Source of the DNA: Syntrophus buswellii
GTDB taxonomy: Bacteria > Desulfobacterota > Syntrophia > Syntrophales > Syntrophaceae
Direction: 5' to 3'
Assembly: GCF_046097065.1 (NCBI RefSeq)
Contig: NZ_CP175563.1
Location: forward strand, 1,674,001-1,738,000
Length of the DNA stretch: 64,000 nt
Position numbers and translations under genes: made by a program. Below the pieces are notes generated by a model, which worked only from the letters and a program-made list of their open reading frames with translations, was not told the origin of the DNA and searched no databases. Shown piece by piece: positions 33,901 to 41,979 of the stretch. Position 1 is the first letter of the stretch. Every line of letters begins with the position of its first letter.

Positions 33901-34444
33901 GGTGACCAGTGGGGATTCCCTTTCCATTCTTGAGAAGGCAGACAAGGAATCGGTGGCCATTGCGGGAATCGTTGCCGGCATCCGCGAGGTTTTCACCAAG
34001 AAAAAGGAAATCATGGCCTACGTCAGCCTCGAGGATCTCAAGGGGGCCACGGACGTGATCTTCTTTCCCGAGATTTACAAAAAGGTCCGCGATATCCTCC
34101 ATGGAGAGGCGCCGGTTTTTGTGAAGGGGGTCCTGGATGTGGCGGAGGAAAACGTTAAGGTCCTGGCTGAAGAGGCCTCTCTGTTGTCGGAAACGGAATA
34201 CAATCCCTTCTCAAGCGTCCATTTCTCGATTGACGCCCGGAAAAAAGGTTCGGAAAACCTGATCGACGCACTCCATCGATTAGGCGAAACCTATAAGGGG
34301 AAGTATGATGCCTACCTCCACATCCTGAATTCATCCTGTGAAACCCTGGTCTATCTCGGCGATCAGGCGAAATTTACCATTTCTCCTGAATTGAAGAGGG
34401 AGGCGGATCGAATTCTCGGGGAAGGGGTCATGACGTTCATGTGA
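30980..34444 (+). CDS. dnaE: DNA polymerase III alpha subunit
   Basis: Replicative polymerase. 1154 aa: an N-terminal PHP domain with its metal-binding histidines (HLHVHTQYSLLDG, MTDHGNMFG), palm with the catalytic aspartates (RFLNPDRISMPDIDIDFCPEGRNEII), fingers (GLKTLTVIKNALEFI, YRPGPMKMVPEF), helix-hairpin-helix region, and a C-terminal OB fold (VAIAGIVAGIREVFTKKKEIMAYVSLEDL). The stop overlaps the next start (ATGTGATGG). Confidence 0.98.
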   Translation: MSIDQFVHLHVHTQYSLLDGTIRIRDLIAKAKEFGMPAVAMTDHGNMFGTIDFYQTAMKEGIKPIIGCELYVAPSTRFDKTGGGISDISRHLLVLAKDEQGYANLMKLSSLGYLEGFYYRPRIDKDILQKYHEGLIGLSACLHGEIADLILKNQMNNAMQSAEIYRNIFGDGNFYLEIMENGLPEQKKANEGLLEISRQLSIPLVATNDCHYLNREDAESHEVLLCIQTGKTLDDKDRMRFSTDAFYFRSPGEMKQLFNYCPEAIDNTIDIANECNLSFQFGQFYLPKFEIRSDETLEDRLESVAIQGLAERMPLIIKEQGKDVQEIYEKRLAEELKIIKSMGFAGYFLIVSDFVAYAKKKNIPVGPGRGSAAGSLVAFALTITDIDPIRYDLFFERFLNPDRISMPDIDIDFCPEGRNEIIRYVTEKYGEDKVSQIITFGKMQARAVIRDVGRALNIPYGEVDAIAKLVPNILNISLADAMNMEPRLQEVSKRDEKIRRLLTLSRSLEGLNRHASVHAAGVVISDVPLVERVPLYKSPKDDVTTQFSMNDLSTAGLTKFDFLGLKTLTVIKNALEFINNGRDVPLDLKSIPLNDEGTYKLLSKGETDGVFQLESEGMKDILVRMKPDCIEDLIALIALYRPGPMKMVPEFIDRKQGKTPIVYEVQQLAKILKETYGVILYQEQVMQIASVIGQYSMSEADTLRKVMSKKDTAKMEKERPKFLEGAKKNGIPEQKAAKIWEQMETFAEYGFNKSHSTAYAMITYQTAYLKAHYPVEFMAALLTSEKDNRDKIIKYIHVCKEMGIPILPPDINESLRDFSVAGDTIRFGLAAIKNVGVGAIEAMISARQEGGPFFSLEDFCNRADLRKINKRVLESLIKCGAFDSTGQTRRQLLSDFETIIERSQKRLRDKASRQTSFFDDLEDQGGVEQDTSRKSARSDIAEWDPKELLAYEKEFLGFYITGHPLEGFASKISMVTSGDSLSILEKADKESVAIAGIVAGIREVFTKKKEIMAYVSLEDLKGATDVIFFPEIYKKVRDILHGEAPVFVKGVLDVAEENVKVLAEEASLLSETEYNPFSSVHFSIDARKKGSENLIDALHRLGETYKGKYDAYLHILNSSCETLVYLGDQAKFTISPELKREADRILGEGVMTFM

Positions 34445-35163
34445 TGGAGTATGTTCAAAGAACCTACCGCAATCTTGTCCAGGACAATTTCCTGAAGAGC
34501 TTTCATGTCTGCGAAGAGCAGACAGACCTCTTCATCCAGGCGGATCACGATTTAACGGGACCGGCCAACTCTTCCGTTCATCTGCACCGGGTTTCCCTTA
34601 AAAATTATATTTTAACCCACCCCCGATTCCTGACCTCCCTGAATCCACTCCCCGACGATCCTCTTGCCCCCCCCATTGTTAAAGCGATGCTTCAAGCAAG
34701 CCGTCTCGCAGGTGTCGGCCCCATGGCCGCCGTGGCCGGCGCCATGGCCGAGTTTGTGGGAAAGAATTTATTAAAGCATTCCTTGAATGTCATCATTGAA
34801 AACGGCGGGGACCTTTATCTCAAGGCAACCCGGGCATTGAACATCGCCGTCTTCGCCGGCAAATCCCCCTTGAGTTACCGCGTCGCCCTGAAAATCCGTC
34901 CGGAGGACACCCCGCTTGGCATTTGCACTTCTTCGGCAACGGTGGGGCATTCCCTGAGCCTGGGCATTGCGGATGCGGTGTGTGTCAAGGCAAAGTCAGC
35001 CGCTCTTGCGGATGCCGCAGCTACGGCCATCGGCAACACCGTTCAAAATCAGCGTGAAATAAAAAAGGCCCTGGAGGCGGGCAGGAAGATTCAAGGCGTT
35101 CTGGGCGTTCTGATCATTGTGGAAAAGTCGATGGGGGTCATTGGGAATATGGAGCTGAATTGA
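34444..35163 (+). CDS. UPF0280 family (ApbE-like) protein
   Basis: A 239-residue protein whose core (GVGPMAAVAGAMAEFVGKNLL, VIIENGGDLYLKATR, LGICTSSATVGHSLSLGIADAVCVKAKSAALADAAATAIGN) matches UPF0280, relatives of the FMN transferase ApbE. The catalytic role is not established. Its ATG overlaps the dnaE stop (TGATG), so translation is coupled. Confidence 0.85.
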   Translation: MEYVQRTYRNLVQDNFLKSFHVCEEQTDLFIQADHDLTGPANSSVHLHRVSLKNYILTHPRFLTSLNPLPDDPLAPPIVKAMLQASRLAGVGPMAAVAGAMAEFVGKNLLKHSLNVIIENGGDLYLKATRALNIAVFAGKSPLSYRVALKIRPEDTPLGICTSSATVGHSLSLGIADAVCVKAKSAALADAAATAIGNTVQNQREIKKALEAGRKIQGVLGVLIIVEKSMGVIGNMELN

Positions 35164-35219
35164 AGGCAGGATCGCTTGGTTTACATAATATATCTTATAA
35201 GACGTACAGAATCAGATTT

Positions 35220-36176
35220 CTACAGGCCTTCTTCTGCAAGGGACCGAATTAAGTTAGCCTGAGCCTCTGAAAGTTTCTTGGGAATACTCACCGAAATCTT
35301 GACGTACTGATCTCCCTTTGTACCTCCCTTGAGGCCGGGAACGCCATAACCTTTCATTCGAATTCGCGTGTTGTTTTGAGTTCCCGGGGGAACCTTGATC
35401 CGCTTGGTAGAACCGTCGATCGTGGCGACTTCAATGGTGGTTCCCAGAACCGCCTGAGTGTAATTGATCGTTTTTTCGATATAGATATCATTTCCCTCCC
35501 GCGCAAAGAGAGGATGCGGCAATACGGTGATGTTCAAATACAGGTCGCCCGGAGGCCCGCCGTCGATTCCTGGATTTCCCTTTCCAGTCACTCGGAGTTT
35601 CTTTCCCGTGCTGATTCCTTTGGGAATTTTTATATTGATTTCATCGATTTTATCGGCTTTTTGCAGAGCAATTTTCTTTTCGGTGCCAAAGACCGACTCT
35701 TCAAGGCTGATAGAAAGATTGTACTGAAGATCCTGACCCTTTTGAGGGATCTTCGCGTATTGCGATGATCCTCCGAAGAGTTCGGCAAAGGGGTCATATC
35801 CTCCCTGCGTGGCATAGGGCCCGGTTCTTCTTCCGGCAGTCGTTCGATAGGTACGGGCACCAGCCGAACGGCCCCCCATACCTCCAAATCCAAATTCACG
35901 GAGAATCGAATTCAGGTCCACATTTCTGAAGATGTCTTCCTGCGAATACCGCTGGCTGAAGGTATCGGAGCCGAAGCTGTCGTACTGTTTGCGCTTTTCC
36001 GCATCGCTCAGAACGGCGTAAGCCTCGCTTATTTTTTTGAACTGCTCTTCAGCTTCCTTGTTGTTCGGATTTTTGTCCGGATGATATTTCAAGGCGAGCT
36101 TTCGGTAAGCTTTTTTGATGTCATCACTGCTTGCAGTTTTTTCCAATCCCAGAATTTTATAATAGTCTTCCGCCAT
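35220..36176 (-). CDS. DnaJ-class co-chaperone of the CbpA type
   Basis: 318 aa. J domain at residues 4-70 with intact HPD (ALKYHPDKNPNN), a Gly/Arg-rich linker (about 95-125), then two C-terminal beta-sandwich substrate-binding domains (DGGPPGDLYLNITVLPHPLFAREGNDIY, GVPGLKGGTKGDQYVKISV). The zinc-finger domain of DnaJ proper is absent, which makes it CbpA-like. A promoter is visible at 36246-36273. Convergent with the UPF0280 gene. Confidence 0.93.
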   Translation of the reverse strand: MAEDYYKILGLEKTASSDDIKKAYRKLALKYHPDKNPNNKEAEEQFKKISEAYAVLSDAEKRKQYDSFGSDTFSQRYSQEDIFRNVDLNSILREFGFGGMGGRSAGARTYRTTAGRRTGPYATQGGYDPFAELFGGSSQYAKIPQKGQDLQYNLSISLEESVFGTEKKIALQKADKIDEINIKIPKGISTGKKLRVTGKGNPGIDGGPPGDLYLNITVLPHPLFAREGNDIYIEKTINYTQAVLGTTIEVATIDGSTKRIKVPPGTQNNTRIRMKGYGVPGLKGGTKGDQYVKISVSIPKKLSEAQANLIRSLAEEGL

Positions 36177-36245
36177 AGGCCCGAATCGTAATCATCCTGC
36201 TAACGTATTTCTTTGGAAACAGGGTTAAATACTGTCATTACCCTA

Positions 36246-36273
36246 AAAATAGAAACGAGATTGCCATTGTCAA
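36246..36273 (-). promoter_or_regulatory. Sigma-70-type promoter of the cbpA-like gene
   Basis: Minus strand: TTGACA (36268-36273), a 16-base spacer, TATTTT (36246-36251). Leader about 65 bases. No heat-shock-type element was recognised. Confidence 0.5.
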
Positions 36274-36309
36274 GGTTGCAGATAAAAAAGAGTCCCTATG
36301 ATAAGGCAC

Positions 36310-36984
36310 TTAAGAAAGAAGCGCTATTTTCCGCTTGATGAACATCGTAAATGTCGGATCCGCCGACTGCTCCAGGGCTTTTTGATAACTTTTCAGGGCT
36401 TCTTTTGAATTGCCCATCTTTTCGTAGATTCTTCCCATATCCCGATAAACAAAAGTTTCCAGGCTTCTCACAGCTTCGATTTTTTCTGCCTGCTGCAAGG
36501 CCTGCAGGGCTTTTTGAAAATCTTTCTTCGCCTCATGGCAGTAAGAGAGCCCGCTGTAGGCAAGCACTTTCAGTTCATTTTGATCTGAAGCGTTCGCCAG
36601 AAAGGTCTCGTAGGAAGAAATCGACGCGTCGAGATCGTTCTGATCGAAATAGAGATTTCCCAGCCGATAATAGCTGAGATTGGCAGCCTGGCTGTCGGGG
36701 TAATTCGAAATGACACGTTTGTAGTTTTTTATCAGTTCATTCGCCGGGTTGGATGAGGATTCCTTAACGGCTGTTCCTTCAATTTTGACATACTGCTCCC
36801 AAGCATGCTTCTGATAATAATGTCGATAGGTGCCCCACGCAACAACAACAGCCAGGAGCCCCATGACCGCACCGGCCATCAACAGAACTTTTTTCCTGTT
36901 CAGTGCATAATAGTCAAGAAGCTTATTGAAAAATACTTGAAACTGATCCGGTTTCTTCAGCTCTTCCACGTCTTTTTTACTCAT
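36310..36984 (-). CDS. Membrane-anchored TPR protein (YfgM-like)
   Basis: 224 aa: a cytoplasmic start, one membrane helix (about residues 34-54, VLLMAGAVMGLLAVVVAWGTY), then a periplasmic TPR array (LSYYRLGNLYFDQNDLDASISSYETFL, LAYSGLSYCHEAKKDFQKALQALQQA, FVYRDMGRIYEKMGNSKEALKSYQKAL). The layout matches YfgM, which works with SecYEG/PpiD-type chaperones; orthology is not certain. Start overlaps the thioesterase stop by four bases. Confidence 0.75.
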   Translation of the reverse strand: MSKKDVEELKKPDQFQVFFNKLLDYYALNRKKVLLMAGAVMGLLAVVVAWGTYRHYYQKHAWEQYVKIEGTAVKESSSNPANELIKNYKRVISNYPDSQAANLSYYRLGNLYFDQNDLDASISSYETFLANASDQNELKVLAYSGLSYCHEAKKDFQKALQALQQAEKIEAVRSLETFVYRDMGRIYEKMGNSKEALKSYQKALEQSADPTFTMFIKRKIALLS

Positions 36985-37415
36985 GAATTTCTCCTGGCTC
37001 CTTCTTCGGGCGGCGCATGAACCCTCAGTATTTCTAGAATATGCTTCGGGAGTCGAACGATCTTCTTTTCCCGTGTCGTGCAGGCGTGGATCGTGTAGCC
37101 TTCAACGAAGGCCTTCTCTCCCTGCTCATCGAGAATACGATAATTAAATCTTAAACTTGCCCTGTTGACATAGGCGATTTCCGTTTCAATGCGGAGGATC
37201 TGGTCATAAACGGCGGGCAGAAGATATTGGCAGTACACTTCGGTCAGCGGGAGGTTGAATCCCTCCTCTTCCATTCGAGAATACAGGACACCGATTTCTC
37301 GAAGGAATTCAGACCGGCCGATCTCAAACCATTTGATATAGTTCGTGTGATAAACGATCCCCATAGCGTCCGTATCCGCGTACATGACACGAACTTTAGC
37401 TATGATTTTTTTCAA
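36981..37415 (-). CDS. ybgC: YbgC-type acyl-CoA thioesterase
   Basis: Hot-dog-fold thioesterase, 144 aa. The active-site segment VMYADTDAMGIVYHTNYIKWFEIGRSEFLREIG carries the catalytic Asp of the 4-hydroxybenzoyl-CoA thioesterase family. It hydrolyses short-chain or aromatic acyl-CoA. The last 20 bases of the upstream phosphoglycerate-mutase-like gene overlap its start, so the four genes 39935-36310 appear to be one coupled operon. Confidence 0.88.
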   Translation of the reverse strand: MKKIIAKVRVMYADTDAMGIVYHTNYIKWFEIGRSEFLREIGVLYSRMEEEGFNLPLTEVYCQYLLPAVYDQILRIETEIAYVNRASLRFNYRILDEQGEKAFVEGYTIHACTTREKKIVRLPKHILEILRVHAPPEEGARRNS

Positions 37416-38625
37416 CGAAAGCCCCCCAGCTCCTCATGAACAATTCCATCAAGTGATACCCAGGCGAGATCAGCAAGCCGCTTTTTTGGGCCGAAGATTC
37501 GCAGAAAGACAGACCCTGGCAAAGATTTTCTTCTTTTTTCGACGAGAAAACGGCAAAGGGGCTTGGATCCGCTGCGTGGGTTCGAAGGCTTATCGGCGTA
37601 GGGTGATCACTGAGGATCATGACCCGGTAATCATGAAAATCCCGGATCCCCTGGAGGATCGTGCCCAGGACCTTTTCGTCGATATCCTCGATCGCGCGAA
37701 TCTTTCCTGCAACAGAGCCTTCGTGCCCCATTTCATCCGGCGCTTCGACGTGGATAAATACGAAATCCAGTTCCTTTAATGCGGCCAGGGCCTTGCTGGC
37801 CTTCCCGAGGTAATTGGTATCTGTGTAGCCAGTGGCGCCTTCAACAGGAATGATTTCAAGGCCGGCGTAGATGCCGATTCCATTGAGCAGGTCAACGGCG
37901 GAGATCATGCCGCCCTTTATTGAATACTGGTCCGTGAGCGGAACAATGTTCGGCGCCCTTCCCTGCCCCCACAGCCAGATGGAATTTGCCGGTTTCAAGC
38001 CGGACTCCACGCGCCTCCGATTTACAGGATGGCTTTTCAGAACCTGCCGGGAACGCTGCATCAGTTCGAGGATCTTCCCGGCTGCTTCGCCCTCCGGAAG
38101 ATAGCCTTGAACCGATCTGCCGGTAATATCGTGAGGTGGGGTCAGCTTGACGGCATTCCTGCCTGACCGCCAGATCATCAAATTCCTGTAACCCACACCG
38201 GGGAAGAACCGTATGTTCTCACTGCCCAGTTCGCGATTAAGATCGGCGAGAATTTCCTTTGACTCTGCCGAACTGATATGCCCCGAGGTAAAATCCACCA
38301 TGACCGGGTCTTCCCCCGGTCCGAGAGTCACAAGATTGCAGCGGAAGGCTACATCATCGGGACCCAGAACCAGCCCCATGCTCGCGGCCTCCAGAGGCCC
38401 CCTTCCTGAATAGGTCTTTTCCGGATCATAGCCCAGAACGGAGAGATTGGCCACATCGCTTCCCGGCAACAGGCCTTGCGGAATCGTATCGACCAGCCCC
38501 AGGGTCCCCTCTGAAGCCATTCGATCCATAAAAGGGGTGACGGCGGCGTCCAGGGGCGTTCTGCCGTCCAGTTCAGCTATGGGATAATCCGCCATTCCAT
38601 CCCCTAAAATAATGACGTATTTCAT
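37396..38625 (-). CDS. Phosphoglycerate-mutase-like enzyme (ApgM family), probable homoserine kinase
   Basis: 409-residue member of the alkaline-phosphatase superfamily, ApgM branch: MKYVIILGDGMADYPIAELDGRTPLDAA, LLPGSDVANLSVLGYDPEKTYSGRGPLEAASMG with the phospho-acceptor Ser, FIHVEAPDEMGHEGSV and ILSDHPTPISLRTH for metal binding. Usually annotated cofactor-independent phosphoglycerate mutase. Here it overlaps hom by four bases, and ApgM-family members beside hom have been reported as non-canonical homoserine kinases in Desulfovibrio and Bacteroides. That role, in threonine synthesis, is the better guess; mutase activity cannot be excluded. Confidence 0.85.
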   Translation of the reverse strand: MKYVIILGDGMADYPIAELDGRTPLDAAVTPFMDRMASEGTLGLVDTIPQGLLPGSDVANLSVLGYDPEKTYSGRGPLEAASMGLVLGPDDVAFRCNLVTLGPGEDPVMVDFTSGHISSAESKEILADLNRELGSENIRFFPGVGYRNLMIWRSGRNAVKLTPPHDITGRSVQGYLPEGEAAGKILELMQRSRQVLKSHPVNRRRVESGLKPANSIWLWGQGRAPNIVPLTDQYSIKGGMISAVDLLNGIGIYAGLEIIPVEGATGYTDTNYLGKASKALAALKELDFVFIHVEAPDEMGHEGSVAGKIRAIEDIDEKVLGTILQGIRDFHDYRVMILSDHPTPISLRTHAADPSPFAVFSSKKEENLCQGLSFCESSAQKSGLLISPGYHLMELFMRSWGAFVEKNHS

Positions 38626-39935
38626 GGCAGCCTGTCGTCCTCGATCCGGATCAATACGGTTTGTCCCTGAACAATATCCAGACGGTCAATCTGTTCGAGT
38701 GCCCTGCGGACATTCTGTTCAGTGGATTTGTGCGTTGTCATGACAATGGGTACAGCCTGCCCTTTTTTTCTCCCTTTTTGGATGACCGTGGCGATGCTGA
38801 TGTTTTCCTCGGCAAGAATGCCGGCTATCCGCGAGAGAACCCCAGGTCGATCCAATGCCGAAAAACGGAAATAATAATGGGTCATGATATTCTCAACGGG
38901 CATCAGGTTGATATCCTCAATGGTCTCTTCCTGAAAGGATCTTGCCGGTACGCGCCACGAAACGCCCTTCAGGATATCACGGGAAATGTCGATCACATCG
39001 CTGATGACGGCGCTGGCCGTCGGCATCATGCCCGCCCCCTGGCCGTAGAGAAAGACGGAGTCCGAAGCATCGCCGATGATGTGAAAGGCGTTGTAATTTC
39101 CATTGACATTGGCCAGGAGGTGATGAAAGGGAACCATCGTCGGATGAATCCGCGCCTCGATAAGCTCATCGTGCTGCCTTGCAATAGCCAGCAGCTTGAT
39201 GTGATACCCCAGCTCCCCGGCGAATTCGACATCCTGCTGACTGATGCCTGAAATTCCCTCCCGGTAGAGATCGTCAAGGGGAACTCTCCTGCCATAGGCC
39301 AGCGTCAGAACCAGCGCCAGTTTATGCGCCGCGTCCACTCCCTCGACATCAAAGGTCGGATCCGCTTCAGCAAAACCCAGTTCCTGCGCCTCTTTCAGAA
39401 CGGTTTCAAAATCCTCCCGATCTGTGGTCATTTTCGTCAGGATGTAATTGGACGTGCCGTTCATGATGCCCAGCACAGACCTGATCCGGTTGGCCACCAG
39501 ACCTTCCCGGATCGTTTTGATAATCGGTATTGTCCCCCCGACACTGGCCTCAAAGCAGATGTTCCGCTGCTTTTTCGCCGCCAGTTGAAAGAGGTCGTTC
39601 CCATAGGTCGCCAGCAGCGCCTTGTTGGCCGTAACCACGTGCTTCCGGTTGTTCAGCGCGTCCGAGATGAATTTCAGAGCCGGTTGATAGCCCCCCACAA
39701 GCTCAATGACAATATCGATCTCTGGATCATTGAGGATCGCGTCGGCGTCTGTTGACAGAAGCTGCGGTTCCACGGCAGTCAGACGCGGCGATTCGATATC
39801 GATATCCACGATTTTTTTCAGAACAAGCTTTGTTCCCAGGCGTTTTTCCAGGATATCGGCATTGTCTCTCAACAGCTTCACAACACCGGTTCCAATATTC
39901 CCGAAGCCGATCAGCCCCAAGTGAATATGTCTCAT
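38622..39935 (-). CDS. hom: Homoserine dehydrogenase
   Basis: Reduces aspartate semialdehyde to homoserine. 437 aa: NAD(P)-binding N-terminus (LGLIGFGNIGTGVVKLL), catalytic domain (ANKALLATYGNDLF, FEASVGGTIPIIKTIREGL, GIMNGTSNYILTKM, EADPTFDVEGVDAAHKLALV with the active Lys), and a C-terminal ACT domain (YYFRFSALDRPGVLSRIAGILAEENISIATVIQKG) for feedback by threonine. First gene of the operon; the next gene starts in its stop (ATGA). Confidence 0.97.
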   Translation of the reverse strand: MRHIHLGLIGFGNIGTGVVKLLRDNADILEKRLGTKLVLKKIVDIDIESPRLTAVEPQLLSTDADAILNDPEIDIVIELVGGYQPALKFISDALNNRKHVVTANKALLATYGNDLFQLAAKKQRNICFEASVGGTIPIIKTIREGLVANRIRSVLGIMNGTSNYILTKMTTDREDFETVLKEAQELGFAEADPTFDVEGVDAAHKLALVLTLAYGRRVPLDDLYREGISGISQQDVEFAGELGYHIKLLAIARQHDELIEARIHPTMVPFHHLLANVNGNYNAFHIIGDASDSVFLYGQGAGMMPTASAVISDVIDISRDILKGVSWRVPARSFQEETIEDINLMPVENIMTHYYFRFSALDRPGVLSRIAGILAEENISIATVIQKGRKKGQAVPIVMTTHKSTEQNVRRALEQIDRLDIVQGQTVLIRIEDDRLP

Positions 39936-40196
39936 CTACAAAAGTCTCCTTCTACTTCGAGGATTCCAGGCGGCAGGATGTCAAGCCTCATCGAAAAGGA
40001 ACCCTTCGAACCAATACGTTTTCACCGATAAAACACGTTGATTCTGCGATATAATTGTAAATCCGGAGAAACGTATTGCTAACAAATATTCAGGATTAGC
40101 GCAAGGAAAGATTTGACTTTTGGAACGATGTAAAATAAAGGATGAAGATTACGACGGCTGTTTACAAGATCATTACATTCCGGTCAGGGAGCCTCT

Positions 40197-41240
40197 ATGG
40201 ACGAAAAGGCATCATATAAAGATGCGGGTGTTGACATCGATCAAGCCAACCTCTTTATAACGAAGATTCTTCCTCTCATTAAACAGACCTCAAGAAAAGA
40301 GGTCATGAACAGTATTGGAGGATTTGGCGGACTTTTTCATCTGGATCTGAAAAAAATCAAGGATCCCGTGCTGGTTGCCTCGACCGATGGCGTCGGGACA
40401 AAGATCAAAATCGCCCAGATGATGGACAAGCACGATACGGTGGGCATCGACCTCGTCGCCATGTCGGTCAACGACATTGTTGTTCAGGGTGCCGAACCTC
40501 TTTTTTTCCTGGATTACATCGCCATTGGCCGGATGGATGTCGAACGCAATGTGAAACTGATTGAAGGGGTCGTGGCAGGCTGCCAGGAAGCCGGCTGCTC
40601 CCTGATCGGCGGCGAAACAGCCGAAATGCCGGGAATATACGGTGAGAACGAATACGATCTGGCGGGCTTCTGCGTTGGCGTTGTGGAAAATGGCAGGATT
40701 ATCGACGGATCGGACATCAGTGTCGGCGATACGGTCATCGGGATCGCCTCAAACGGGATTCACAGCAACGGCTATTCCCTGGTTCGCAACGTGTTATTTG
40801 AAAAAGCCGGGCTGACGGTTCAGGACCAGCTGGACGGATTGGAGCAATCTCTTGGAGAAGAACTCCTTCGACCCACTCGAATCTATGTCAAACCCGTCTT
40901 AAATTTACTCAAGAATTTCAGCATTAGGGGAATTGTTCACATCACAGGCGGCGGTTTTTTTGACAACATACCCAGGATTGTTCCCCGCCAGTGCTGCACG
41001 GTAATCAAGAGAGACAGCTGGCCGGTCCCGGAGATTTTCCGCAGGATTCAGGAAATCGGCCATGTCGACCTGGATGAAATGTTCCGTGTCTTTAACATGG
41101 GTATCGGCATGATGCTTGTTGTTTCCGAAAAGGAGGCCGCCGATATTCTGGAACGCCTGAATATCCTGGGAGAAAAGGCCTATATGATCGGTTCAATTGA
41201 AAAAGCAGCCTCGGATCAACCTTCCGTTTCCTTTATCTAA
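40197..41240 (+). CDS. purM: Phosphoribosylformylglycinamidine cyclo-ligase (AIR synthetase)
   Basis: Fifth step of purine synthesis. 347 aa: YKDAGVDIDQANLFITKI, ASTDGVGTKIKIAQMMDKHDTVGIDLVAMSVNDIVVQGAEPLFFLDYIA, GGETAEMPGIYGENEYDLAGFCVG and ITGGGFFDNIPRIVP are all standard. The ATG has GGGAG upstream. purN follows 21 bases later. Divergent from hom across 261 bases. Confidence 0.98.
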   Translation: MDEKASYKDAGVDIDQANLFITKILPLIKQTSRKEVMNSIGGFGGLFHLDLKKIKDPVLVASTDGVGTKIKIAQMMDKHDTVGIDLVAMSVNDIVVQGAEPLFFLDYIAIGRMDVERNVKLIEGVVAGCQEAGCSLIGGETAEMPGIYGENEYDLAGFCVGVVENGRIIDGSDISVGDTVIGIASNGIHSNGYSLVRNVLFEKAGLTVQDQLDGLEQSLGEELLRPTRIYVKPVLNLLKNFSIRGIVHITGGGFFDNIPRIVPRQCCTVIKRDSWPVPEIFRRIQEIGHVDLDEMFRVFNMGIGMMLVVSEKEAADILERLNILGEKAYMIGSIEKAASDQPSVSFI

Positions 41241-41261
41241 TCCGTTTAGCTTTAGCTCCCT

Positions 41262-41927
41262 ATGAAAAAAAAACTGCCCATTGGAGTTCTTGTCTCGGGA
41301 AGCGGTTCCAATCTTCAAGCCATCATCGATTCGATTGACCGGGGCCGGCTGAATGCAGACATCAAGGCCGTGATCAGCAACGTTCCGGACGCCTACGCCT
41401 TGACGCGTGCCCGGAACCACTCCCTTCCGACGTTTGTCATTCCTCACGAGAAGTTTCAGAAGCGTGAAGCCTTTGATGAAGAAGTCGTTCATATCTTAAA
41501 CGAGAGCGGCGTGGAACTTGTCGTCATGGCCGGCTTCATGCGCATTATTACCGCTGTTCTACTCGACGCCTATCCCGGCAGGATTGTGAACATCCATCCC
41601 GCGCTGCTTCCGTCGTTTCGCGGGATGCATGCCCAGCGCCAGGCTGTCGATTACGGCGTGAAATTTTCCGGTTGCACCGTTCATATCGTCGATTCCGGAG
41701 TTGACTCCGGTCCCATCATCATCCAAGCCGTGGTTCCTGTTCTAGAGAGCGATACGGAAGAGACTCTTTCTGCCCGGATATTACAAGAGGAACACCGGAT
41801 ATACCCCCAGGCCATCCAGTTTTTCGCCTCAGAAAGAATCCATCTCAAAAACCGTAAAGTGATCATTTCTGAAGGACTCTGTGAGGAGCATTCATCTCTT
41901 CACAACCCAAACCTTTCCGGCTTTTAA
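41262..41927 (+). CDS. purN: Phosphoribosylglycinamide formyltransferase
   Basis: Transfers formyl from 10-formyl-THF to GAR. 221 aa: IGVLVSGSGSNLQAIID, NIHPALLPSFRGMHAQRQAVDYGVKFSGCTVHIVDSGVDSGPIIIQ with the catalytic Asn, His and Asp residues. Normal length with a short extra tail. Same transcript as purM. Confidence 0.97.
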   Translation: MKKKLPIGVLVSGSGSNLQAIIDSIDRGRLNADIKAVISNVPDAYALTRARNHSLPTFVIPHEKFQKREAFDEEVVHILNESGVELVVMAGFMRIITAVLLDAYPGRIVNIHPALLPSFRGMHAQRQAVDYGVKFSGCTVHIVDSGVDSGPIIIQAVVPVLESDTEETLSARILQEEHRIYPQAIQFFASERIHLKNRKVIISEGLCEEHSSLHNPNLSGF

Positions 41928-41979
41928 GTCAGACAGGAGTGCATATTAACGCCCGACTGGCAGGAGGAAACAAAAGGCC

